Origin: FEN-1073 sp963780865
GTDB taxonomy: Bacteria; Chloroflexota; Anaerolineae; Anaerolineales; RBG-16-64-43
Assembly (NCBI GenBank): GCA_963780865.1
Contig: CAWADT010000030.1
Location: 1 to 64,000, forward strand
Direction of reading: 5' to 3'
Length of the DNA: 64,000 nt
Shown piece after piece: positions 36,989-44,561 of this stretch (positions are counted from its first letter, which is position 1; the number at the start of each line of letters is the position of its first letter). The notes under the pieces were generated by a model. That model saw nothing but the letters and a program-made list of their open reading frames with translations, was not told where the DNA came from and searched no databases. A program made the translations under genes and the position numbers.

Positions 36989-37159
36989 ATGACTTCTGAA
37001 AACAAACCAATCATCAACCAGGTGCAGGTTGGCAGCATCCTCGGGCCGATTTGGTTCATTGGCTGGCTTTTTACCCTGGCTTTTGCCAAACTCACCGGGT
37101 GGACGATCCTCTTTTCGCTCGTCATCTGGCCATACTACCTGGGATTGGCCGTCCGGTAA
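36989..37159 (+). CDS. Small 56-residue membrane protein
   Basis: ATG at 36989 is preceded by AGGAGAGAAAA, an excellent ribosome-binding site. The product has a polar N-terminus (MTSENKPIINQVQVG) and then a hydrophobic, Trp-rich stretch that could span the membrane once or twice, ending in YYLGLAVR. Such short proteins are easily missed by gene finders. No family recognised. The strong translation signal and the upstream TATAAT make expression likely. Confidence 0.6.
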   Translation: MTSENKPIINQVQVGSILGPIWFIGWLFTLAFAKLTGWTILFSLVIWPYYLGLAVR

Positions 37160-37485
37160 GCCGCGAACAAAACCGTATATTTCGAGGCGTCACCTACCCG
37201 GAAGGCGAATTGTCTCTCCGCTTTCCGGACATTTTTCTTTATAACCGTCGTTCCCCGACGCCTTCGAATATGGTTTTTTCCTCGCTTCCCGCTGGTAAGT
37301 GGGACCGTTTCATACTATTCCTGATTTTTTCTAAACCGCCCCTGCTCCGGGACCCGCGTAAACTATCTATGGGCGCGTCTGCCCGGCTCTGATGAAATTC
37401 TTATCTTCCGGTGGAATATTGTATAGGGACCCCGAAAAGGTCCGGCTTGATAGCCTTGACCACTGAACGGAAAGGACCGGTTGTC
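37160..37485. other. Gap between small gene and DUF1684 gene, no gene seen
   Basis: 326 bp with no supported ORF, repeat or terminator recognised. Confidence 0.4.
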
Positions 37486-37992
37486 ATGGATGAGCTCGCT
37501 AGGTTCCGGAAAGCCAAGGATGAATTTTTTGCCCGTGAGCCGGACAGCCCGCTGACTCCCGAACAAAAACGCGAGTTCCAAGGGTTGATTTATTTTCCCC
37601 CGGACCCGAAGCTCCGTCTGGAGGTTGCGGTAAGGGAATTTCCAACCAAAGATTCCATCGCAATTCAAACCACAACCGGAAGCGTTCAGCATTACCGGCG
37701 CTTTGGAAAGATCGCCGTGGAAGCGGAAGGGCAGACTGCCGAGTTGACGGTCTATAAAGACGAGCGGAGCTATTTTCTTCCATTTGTGGATTCACTCGCC
37801 GGGAAAGAAACCTATCCGGCGGGGCGGTATCTCGAACCGAAGACGACCGGCGGCGGACGGTTGGTCGTCGATTTCAACTACGCCTACAACCCGTACTGCG
37901 CCTACAACGACAGTTGGTCGTGTCCGATCACGCCGTTGGAAAACCACATAAAAATCCCCATCCGGGCGGGCGAGAAAATATTCCACAGATAG
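37486..37992 (+). CDS. DUF1684 domain protein
   Basis: 168 residues, soluble. The C-terminal signature FNYAYNPYCAYNDSWSCPIT followed by PLENHIKIPIRAGEK is the hallmark of DUF1684, a family of unknown function. Upstream elements LTPEQKREFQGLIYFPPDP and GTPAELTVYKDE-like strands fit as well. The frame opens at 37411, but ATG at 37486 (MDELARFRKAK) after GGAAAGGA gives the family start. No operon partner; purU follows 120 bp later. Confidence 0.85.
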   Translation: MDELARFRKAKDEFFAREPDSPLTPEQKREFQGLIYFPPDPKLRLEVAVREFPTKDSIAIQTTTGSVQHYRRFGKIAVEAEGQTAELTVYKDERSYFLPFVDSLAGKETYPAGRYLEPKTTGGGRLVVDFNYAYNPYCAYNDSWSCPITPLENHIKIPIRAGEKIFHR

Positions 37993-38112
37993 CTGGCTGC
38001 TTCCCGCATCGAATCCAGGAGGGCGCGGCGGTTCCCTTCCCGGCCCGTCGACCGGCGTTCACTGTATAATGCAGCGAAGGCAGCGGGAATATTTCCCACT
38101 GCGGGGACGCCC

Positions 38113-38949
38113 ATGAACCATCAAATTATCCTGATCGAGTGCAGCGACCAACCGGGATTAATTCACGCCATCACGGGCGCGCTATACCGGCGCGGCTTGA
38201 ACATCATCCGCAACGACGAATTCGTGGATCGCGAGAGCGGCCGGTTCTATATGCGCACGGCGGTCGAGGGCGAGTTGGACCAGAAATTGCTTTCCGGCGA
38301 ATTGACCGCCGCGCTTCCTCCCGCGGCGATCGTGCGGTTTCCCAGCCGGGAGAAACGGCGGGTGGTGATCCTCGCGACGAAGGAATACCACTGCCTGGGC
38401 GATCTGCTGTTGCGCAACGCCTTCGGCGACCTGAACGCGGCCATCCTGGCCGTGATCTCCAACCACGAGGAGCTGGGGGAGCTTGTCCGCCGCTTCGACG
38501 TCCCGTATCATTCCATCCCCCACGAGAATAAAACCCGGACCGAACACGAGGAGGAGATCCTCGCCGCGCTCGACCGGTACGATCCGGAATATGTCATCCT
38601 CGCCAAATATATGCGCGTGCTATCCTCTCCTTTCATCGACCGCTACCGGAATAGGATCATCAACATTCATCATTCGTTCCTCCCGGCCTTTGCGGGGGCC
38701 AGCCCCTATCACCAGGCCTACAAGCGCGGGGTGAAAATCATCGGCGCCACGGCGCACTTCGTCACCGAGAACCTCGACGAGGGGCCGATCCTCGCCCAGG
38801 GGGTGATCCCCGTGGATCACAACGACACCGTCGAGGATATGATTCAGGCCGGGCGCGACGTCGAAAAGGCCGTTCTGGCCCGGGCCGTGAAGCTGGTCTT
38901 CGACGAGCGCGTATTCCTCTGCGGACAGCGCACGATCATTTTCGAATAA
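38113..38949 (+). CDS. purU: Formyltetrahydrofolate deformylase
   Basis: 278 residues. It hydrolyses 10-formyl-THF to formate and THF, balancing one-carbon pools. Residues 1-80 are an ACT domain (LIECSDQPGLIHAITGALYR). The rest is a formyltransferase fold with VISNHEELGELVRRFDVPY, NIHHSFLPAFAGASPY carrying the catalytic Asn-His, and HFVTENLDEGPILAQGV carrying the catalytic Asp. Full family length, ATG at 38113. Confidence 0.93.
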   Translation: MNHQIILIECSDQPGLIHAITGALYRRGLNIIRNDEFVDRESGRFYMRTAVEGELDQKLLSGELTAALPPAAIVRFPSREKRRVVILATKEYHCLGDLLLRNAFGDLNAAILAVISNHEELGELVRRFDVPYHSIPHENKTRTEHEEEILAALDRYDPEYVILAKYMRVLSSPFIDRYRNRIINIHHSFLPAFAGASPYHQAYKRGVKIIGATAHFVTENLDEGPILAQGVIPVDHNDTVEDMIQAGRDVEKAVLARAVKLVFDERVFLCGQRTIIFE

Positions 38950-39045
38950 TCGGGGGAAGGGCGGCAAGGGGCGACATCCCGGCGTGGAAACGGCAGGCGG
39001 TTGAAAAACCCGCGCGCGGGAAAAACAGAAAACCAAACCTACCGA

Positions 39046-39294
39046 TTACGATACCTTGAAAACCTCGGCCCCCTTATGCACAGGCTGGGCCACCTTGAGC
39101 GCCACCTCTTTTATGGGGCCGGCCGATTGCACTTTCTGATGCTCGATCTCCAGCGAATCAACCGGTTGCGTAAAGTCGACATTGGGTCCGTGAAAATAAA
39201 TCGTCTCGCCCACTTTTAATTCCCCGCTGAGGTCGAGCACCGCCACGCTCAGGTGGTTGAAATAATGGGTCACCTCGCCGACTTTGGTCTCCAT
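39046..39294 (-). CDS. Small translation-elongation-factor-like beta-barrel protein
   Basis: 82 residues resembling the stand-alone EF-Tu domain-2-like proteins. KVGEVTHYFNHLSVAVLDLSG and LKVGETIYFHG give the characteristic barrel strands, with a closing KVAQPVHKGAEVFKV. It lacks any GTPase domain. Start ATG at 39294 with AGGAGGTGAGCC upstream. Function unproven. Confidence 0.7.
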   Translation of the reverse strand: METKVGEVTHYFNHLSVAVLDLSGELKVGETIYFHGPNVDFTQPVDSLEIEHQKVQSAGPIKEVALKVAQPVHKGAEVFKVS

Positions 39295-39838
39295 GGCTCA
39301 CCTCCTCCAACAAGATCGATTAACCTCTTCGCCGGACGGCTGGCGCTCCGGAAGAAATCCGGTTTACGCCAATTCGGAGAATCTTTTCCTTTCCATGGAG
39401 GATACACCAAATAGCATAAACCGCAAGTCGATCAATACCTGCCAATCACTTTATTATTCCCCCAGGGGGAGAGCCCAACCCGCCGTTTGGAATAAGTGAA
39501 AACTCTGAACAAGCCCGCTCGGCGGTGAGATAAATTCCCCAACGATTAACCGCGCAGAATCAATCCGGCTTTACCACCCGGCCCCCCGCGTTACGGCCCG
39601 GGGATGTCATCCATCTTCCCTTTTTCCATTTCTTGGCGCCTCTGCGTCTTTGCGTTGAAGGTTTTGACACAACCCAACACTCAATTCATTCCGTGAACTA
39701 GGAATAATTAATAAAGATTTCGATTCCCGAAGCACACGTTGTATTTAATCCATGCAGAAGGCTGCTTCCGGGGAATACCCGCCGGTCAGGCACTTGTTTT
39801 GCACCGTAAACCATCGTATCATTCAACCGGCGATTATC
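39295..39838. other. 544-bp gap, no gene supported
   Basis: Contains a single CTCTGCGTCTTTGCGTTGA module (near 39640) of the CCGCAAAG repeat family. Nothing else recognised. Confidence 0.4.
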
Positions 39839-40246
39839 ATGCAACCTCCCACTCCTCCTTCCCCCATTTCTCCCCAGTCTTCCTCGCGGCAGAACCGGAT
39901 TCTCATCGCCGCCGGGATCATCATTTTTCTGCTTGTGTTTGGCGAGCTGTGGCGGCGGATCAGCCAGGCGGCGGATTTGCGCAACCTCGAACACAAAATC
40001 GGCGCCCAGGTGACGGAACTGGCGGCTGAATCCAACCGCATGGCAACCTTGATCGCGGGCGCCCAGAGCGACCAGGCGGTGGCGGAGTGGGCGCGCAGCC
40101 ACGGCAAGATGGTGCTGCCCAGCGAGGTGCTTATCCAGCCGATCGCCCCCGCCGCATCCACCCCCGCGCCGGCGGCCTCCGAACCAACGAGCAACGCCCC
40201 TCCCAATTGGATGGTGTGGTGGGAATGGCTTTGGGGGGCCGAATAG
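39839..40246 (+). CDS. Septum-formation-initiator-like (DivIC/FtsB-type) membrane protein
   Basis: 135 residues: short Pro/Ser-rich N-terminus, one membrane helix (ILIAAGIIIFLLVFGELW), then an amphipathic stretch (AADLRNLEHKIGAQVTELAAESNRMATLI) expected to form a coiled coil, and a Pro/Ala-rich tail. This topology and the downstream AVAEWARSHGKMVLPSE segment fit FtsB/DivIC-like proteins. ATG at 39839 is preferred to the open frame from 39752. The stop overlaps the next gene by 22 bp. Confidence 0.65.
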   Translation: MQPPTPPSPISPQSSSRQNRILIAAGIIIFLLVFGELWRRISQAADLRNLEHKIGAQVTELAAESNRMATLIAGAQSDQAVAEWARSHGKMVLPSEVLIQPIAPAASTPAPAASEPTSNAPPNWMVWWEWLWGAE

Positions 40247-40956
40247 TTCCCTCCCCGGCGCTTTTCAGCGTTCCGCATATCGCCGCGCTGGTCCTCGTTC
40301 TTCTGATCTGCTTCTGCCTGTATCTGCTTCGCAACCGGTTTTCCCCGCAGCAGCGGATCTTTTTCCGCTACTTCGCCGCCGTCCTGCTCCTGACAAACGA
40401 ACTCTCCTACCACGCCTGGAACATATATTCCGGCTTGTGGTCGGCTCAAACCATGCTGCCGCTGAACATCTGCAGCGTGCTGGTGTTTGCGAGCGCCTAT
40501 ATGCTTGCCGCGCGGAGCTACCCCGCATACGAGTTTTGTTATTTTCTTGGGATCGGCGCCGCCTCCCAAGTCCTGGTAAATCCGGACCTGGGAGTGATCC
40601 AGTACCCTCACTTCCTCTTCTTTCAAACCTCCATTTCCCACGGGCTGGTTGTGATCGCCGCGATCTATATGACGGTGATCGAAAAATTCCGTCCGTACCC
40701 GAAATCCCTGCTCAAGGTGGCGGTGGGCATGAACACTTATCTGCTGCTGATGGCGGTCGTCAACCGGTGGCTCGGCAGCAATTATCTTTTTATCGCGCGC
40801 AAACCGGAAACGCCGACTCTTCTGGATTGGCTCGGTCCCTGGCCCTGGTACATCCTGGGGATGGAAGCGCTCGGCGCCGCGATTGCCGGAGCGCTTTATC
40901 TCCCGTTTTTCCTTCAAGATCTGGCTCGCAAGCGGGCCGCGGCCCGTCCGAGATGA
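40225..40956 (+). CDS. YwaF / TIGR02206 family membrane protein
   Basis: About 243 residues with six or seven helices. Family landmarks are LLTNELSYHAWNIYSG, MLPLNICSVLVFASAYML and NTYLLLMAVVNRWLGSNYLFIARKPETPTLLDWLGPWPWYI (read in shorter parts). ATG at 40225 (MALGGRIVPSP) overlaps the previous gene, implying translational coupling. The function of the family is unknown. Confidence 0.82.
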   Translation: MALGGRIVPSPALFSVPHIAALVLVLLICFCLYLLRNRFSPQQRIFFRYFAAVLLLTNELSYHAWNIYSGLWSAQTMLPLNICSVLVFASAYMLAARSYPAYEFCYFLGIGAASQVLVNPDLGVIQYPHFLFFQTSISHGLVVIAAIYMTVIEKFRPYPKSLLKVAVGMNTYLLLMAVVNRWLGSNYLFIARKPETPTLLDWLGPWPWYILGMEALGAAIAGALYLPFFLQDLARKRAAARPR

Positions 40957-41005
40957 GAGTCGATGAGATTGAACAGAATATTAAATTTCCTCTGCGGCAA
41001 AAGAA

Positions 41006-41359
41006 ATGCGTGATTATCGCAAAACCGATCTCGAAAGATTCGAATTCGCGATCGTGATCATCGCGTTGGCATTGTACGTGGCCGAGCGCTGGTTCGGCTT
41101 TGCCTTACTGCAGGGCCGCACCGGCTTTGCTGGCTGGTTCGAATCCCAGGTTAAGGAATTTCTATTCGGGCAGCCGCCTTATTCGATTCTCAATCTATTG
41201 CTTGGGTTTGATTTGAATCAGGGGCTTTTTGGATTCCTTCAGCCCCTTAATCTATTCAGGGTCGTGATCCAAGCGGCCCATTTTCTGATAAATTACTGGA
41301 TTGTCAGAGCACAGTTATTCTTCATTGCCGGATTGAAAGACCGAAAAACGGATCAATGA
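41006..41359 (+). CDS. Hypothetical small membrane protein
   Basis: 117 residues with helices at about 13-33 (FEFAIVIIALALYVAERWFG) and a second weaker hydrophobic stretch near 85-105. No family recognised. It lies 50 bp after the YwaF-like gene on the same strand and may be cotranscribed. The ATG at 41006 has only a weak AAAAGAA ribosome-binding site. Confidence 0.5.
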   Translation: MRDYRKTDLERFEFAIVIIALALYVAERWFGFALLQGRTGFAGWFESQVKEFLFGQPPYSILNLLLGFDLNQGLFGFLQPLNLFRVVIQAAHFLINYWIVRAQLFFIAGLKDRKTDQ

Positions 41360-41638
41360 CGACGCAAGCGTTTTTTCCTTAAATCCTTCGTGTCGACACT
41401 ACAAACTTGAATCGTTTTCGAATCATATTCAACAATAACCGCGGCGGTTTTTGCTTTTCTCATCCCAAGCGTAACTGTGCTTTTCAGTTCGTCCCGTGTC
41501 TGGGGAGGCGCTTCCCGCGAGGGCGGGCAAATCTCCTTCGGCGGATCCCCTTCTCCATTTTATTGTCTGGCTTCACTATCGGCACGATCCCAACCGCGGG
41601 ATTGAGCAGGTTACCCTACTCGGCCTTACCCACCATGC

Positions 41639-42454
41639 CTATTCACCGAAAGCGGTTTGGAGATCGGTCACCGTTGTTGAACGCCCCCACTCGGATTCGA
41701 CCATGTTAATAACCACTTTGTTGGCCCACTGTCCATCGAACGTTTCAGCAGTTTCCAACGCAATCGTGGCATCCCGGATGAGAATAATATTGTAGTCAAG
41801 CTGCGACATCCAGAAGATTCCCGAGGGCCGGTTGAGAAGACACCAATTAAAGTCATACCCCGCGTAAAGGAGAGTATCGATCCCCTTGTCTTTGAGCAAC
41901 TGATTAAATTCTTCCGTAGTGTTAATCCCCGCGAAATCCAGGACGATTTCCCCCGCCCGAGGGCAGACGTCAGGACAAATGGTGCCTCCGTTGGGAGAAT
42001 AGATAATGGTCATATTATGTTTTCTTGCGAGCGCGAGGAGTGGCACAATTTTGGATAATATATTCTCGTGCATCCGCGCGGCCAATTCATCATCGGGATG
42101 GTCGGCCCAAACGTCCATTAGAAGTAAAGCAGTTTTATTAAGATCCAAATTCGATTGCTGGTAATCGTATTTGCCTTCGCTTTCCGTGGTATATCCTTCT
42201 CCTCCTCCCGCGGGGATATACGTCCGGGTGACGAGCACTATATTCCTGGCATCTCCGGTAATCGGCTGTAGATCCGCGACGGACGGGGTCGGAACCGTCG
42301 GACATTGCTGCAATTTGGCAAGGTAGGGCGATACGATGACGTAAAGACGATGCCCAAACCCCCCCAGGAGAATGCCCGAACCGAAGATAAGTACAAAGAG
42401 GACTATTTTATTCTGAAAGAATTTCTTCACGCGATTCTTCCTGCTTTCCGACAA
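41639..42454 (-). CDS. Membrane-anchored isochorismatase-like cysteine hydrolase
   Basis: 271 residues. A single N-terminal helix (IVLFVLIFGSGILLGGFG, residues 17-34) anchors the protein, probably with the domain outside. The rest is an isochorismatase-like fold: TALLLMDVWADHP supplies the catalytic Asp and YAGYDFNWCLLNRP the nucleophilic Cys. The Lys that completes the triad is not evident; the corresponding strand reads EIVLDFAGINTTEEF. The gene starts at ATG 42454 and stands alone. Substrate unknown. Confidence 0.78.
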   Translation of the reverse strand: MSESRKNRVKKFFQNKIVLFVLIFGSGILLGGFGHRLYVIVSPYLAKLQQCPTVPTPSVADLQPITGDARNIVLVTRTYIPAGGGEGYTTESEGKYDYQQSNLDLNKTALLLMDVWADHPDDELAARMHENILSKIVPLLALARKHNMTIIYSPNGGTICPDVCPRAGEIVLDFAGINTTEEFNQLLKDKGIDTLLYAGYDFNWCLLNRPSGIFWMSQLDYNIILIRDATIALETAETFDGQWANKVVINMVESEWGRSTTVTDLQTAFGE

Positions 42455-42613
42455 AAAGGATAAATATAATTATAATTCACCGTGAATTGATGTCAAGAAT
42501 GGGTCCTCATTCACGTTTACAACCTGGAAAAACCAAAACGTTGAAGTTACTAAAAAAATCGGGGCAGTTGTGAAAATTACTACTTTACTTGTATGTTCAT
42601 TAGCAATGGTCTA

Positions 42614-42809
42614 GCATGTTGCTGAAAAACAAGATAGATGTCATTGCGAGCGACCGAAGGGAGCGAAGCAATCTCGGTTTTCGCGTGAAAAACCAGATTG
42701 CTTCGCCCGCCCCGGTTGGGGTGGGCCGGGGTCGCTTCGCTCCCCCGGCCTCGCGGCGAAGCCGGGGCGGGGCTCGCAATGACAAATCCAGACTTTTTCA
42801 GCACCCTGC
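42614..42809. mobile_element. TA-flanked MITE, copy 3
   Basis: Ends GCATGTTGCTGAAAAA and TTTTTCAGCACCCTGC are inverted repeats, with TA directly outside both (42612-42613 and 42810-42811). Internally, GTCATTGCGAGCGACCG and GGCTCGCAATGAC form a second inverted pair. It is the longest of the three copies and has no coding capacity. Confidence 0.7.
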
Positions 42810-43046
42810 TAGGGTTCCCCGGAAATGGCAAGAAAGCAATCCCAGCTATCAATGCCATTTCTACGGGTAATGCGATTCCTCTGTCTGCAAGGCTGTGGTA
42901 GGTTTTTTTATATTCCCGATTCACTTCGCTTCCTGGTTTTGAGCGCGGAAGTGGATATCAATTCGACAGAAAATAAATTCCTAACCAAAGATACAACATG
43001 GATGCTATCCCTTGCGGATGATTTTCGAAGCTGCAAAAGATTTTTT

Positions 43047-44354
43047 TTACTTTCTGATGGTTTTATAAAACAGCGGCAGCGGTTTTACTTTGCCATGCAC
43101 AATGCGAAAAGCAATTGTTAGCTCGTTTAGCGCCTGGGAAAGCGCGTCCGGAGACGCGGCGTGCACCTCACATAACGGCTCGCCCTGCTTCACCCGGTCG
43201 CCGACCTTGAGCCGCAGGACGACGCCGACGGACGGGTCGATCGCATCCCCTTTCCTGGCGCGACCGGCGCCGAGGCGCACGCTCGCCAGTCCGATCCTTC
43301 CGGCGCGAGCTTCCGCGATGTATCCGGTTTTTTCCGCCGCGAGAATCCCGCGGCACTTCGCCGCCGGCAGCCGCGAGAGGTCGTCGCAGACGCGTTCGTC
43401 GCCGCCCTGGGCGCGCACCAGCGCGCGGAATTTTGCCAGCGCCTCGCCGCGATCAAGTTTTTCCGCGGCCAGCGCCCGCCCTAGTCGCGCGTCGCGCACA
43501 CGCCCGCCGGTTTGCAGCATGACGGCGGCGATCGTCAGGCAGTGCTCGCGGAAATCGGCCGGTCCTGCCCCGCGCAGCGTCTCGATCGCCTCACGCACTT
43601 CGAGCGCATTCCCCACCGCCAGCCCCAGCGGCTGGAACATCCCCGACACCAGCGCGACCGTCCGGCACCCCGCGCCGCGGCCGATGCGCACCATCCAGCG
43701 CGCGAGCGTCGCCGCCTCCGGGACGGTTTCCATAAACGCGCCGGACCCGGCCTTTACGTCCAGCACGATCGCCCGCGCGCCGGTGGCGAGCTTCTTGCTC
43801 ATGATGCTCGCGGCGATCAGCGGCAGGGAAGGCACAGTGCCGGTCGCGTCGCGCAGCGCGTAGAGCCGGCCGTCGGCGGGCGCGAGTTCCGCCGTCTGAG
43901 CGCAGGCCACCAGCCCGATTTCTTTCACCTGGCGCAGAATCTCTTCACGCGAAAGAGCTGTCCGGAAACCGGGGATGGATTCCCATTTGTCGATCGTCCC
44001 GCCCGAATTCCCAAGGCTCCGGCCGGACATCTTCACCACTGGAACGCCGCAGGCGGCGACGATCGGCCCCACCACCAGGGTGGTTTTATCGCCAACCCCT
44101 CCAGTGGAGTGCTTGTCGACCGCGCCTGGCGCCCACTTTTCCAGATCAAGCCGCTCGCCCGAATTGGCCATCGCCTGAGTGAGCTCGATGGTCTCGCGGA
44201 TCGTCATCCCGCGCCACAGAACCGCCATCGCCCAAGCGGCAATCTGGTAATCGGGGATCTCGCCGCCGGCCATTCCTTTAACCAGGAACCCGATTTCCTC
44301 GGCGGTTAGTTCCCCCCCATCCCGCTTGCGAATGATGATATCGACGGCGCGCAT
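43047..44354 (-). CDS. pdp: Pyrimidine-nucleoside (thymidine) phosphorylase
   Basis: 435 residues. It splits thymidine, deoxyuridine or uridine with phosphate into base and (deoxy)ribose-1-phosphate. Landmarks: N-terminal MRAVDIIIRKRDGGELTAEE, the phosphate-binding loop DKHSTGGVGDKTTL, and KMSGRSLGNSGGTIDKWESI. The C-terminal domain has VGDRVKQGEPLCEVHA. ATG at 44354 follows CAGGAGGGCC; the frame open to 44774 is a shadow over the neighbouring gene's start. It is divergent from the deaminase-CYTH gene, both in nucleoside metabolism. Confidence 0.92.
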   Translation of the reverse strand: MRAVDIIIRKRDGGELTAEEIGFLVKGMAGGEIPDYQIAAWAMAVLWRGMTIRETIELTQAMANSGERLDLEKWAPGAVDKHSTGGVGDKTTLVVGPIVAACGVPVVKMSGRSLGNSGGTIDKWESIPGFRTALSREEILRQVKEIGLVACAQTAELAPADGRLYALRDATGTVPSLPLIAASIMSKKLATGARAIVLDVKAGSGAFMETVPEAATLARWMVRIGRGAGCRTVALVSGMFQPLGLAVGNALEVREAIETLRGAGPADFREHCLTIAAVMLQTGGRVRDARLGRALAAEKLDRGEALAKFRALVRAQGGDERVCDDLSRLPAAKCRGILAAEKTGYIAEARAGRIGLASVRLGAGRARKGDAIDPSVGVVLRLKVGDRVKQGEPLCEVHAASPDALSQALNELTIAFRIVHGKVKPLPLFYKTIRK

Positions 44355-44384
44355 GGCCCTCCTGCGACCATCCTTTCCTTCCTC

Positions 44385-44490
44385 CCCCTGCCCCTCCCTC
44401 CTTCCCGTGATACGGCCTGTCCTCGAGCGCCTGCCCTGAGCGAAGCGAAGGGAAGCGAGGGGAGAAGGAGGGAGGGATGAAGGGGTGAGA
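44385..44490. repeat. GC-rich intergenic hairpin repeat
   Basis: CTCCCCCTGCCCCTCCCTCCTTCCC faces GGGGAGAAGGAGGGAGGG around CCTGCCCTGAGCGAAGCGAAGG. It is another member of the C-run/G-run repeats and lies between divergent genes. Confidence 0.5.
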
Positions 44491-44561
44491 GGATGGGATG
44501 GCCAATTCTCGCCGCAAGTATAATCGAGGTATCTTTTTCCGATTCCCGGGAGATGGCTCCA

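Noticed and set aside
37051..37392. 113-codon plus-strand open frame over the small gene
   Set aside because: Overlaps the 56-codon gene with the good ribosome-binding site, and has no start signal or domain.
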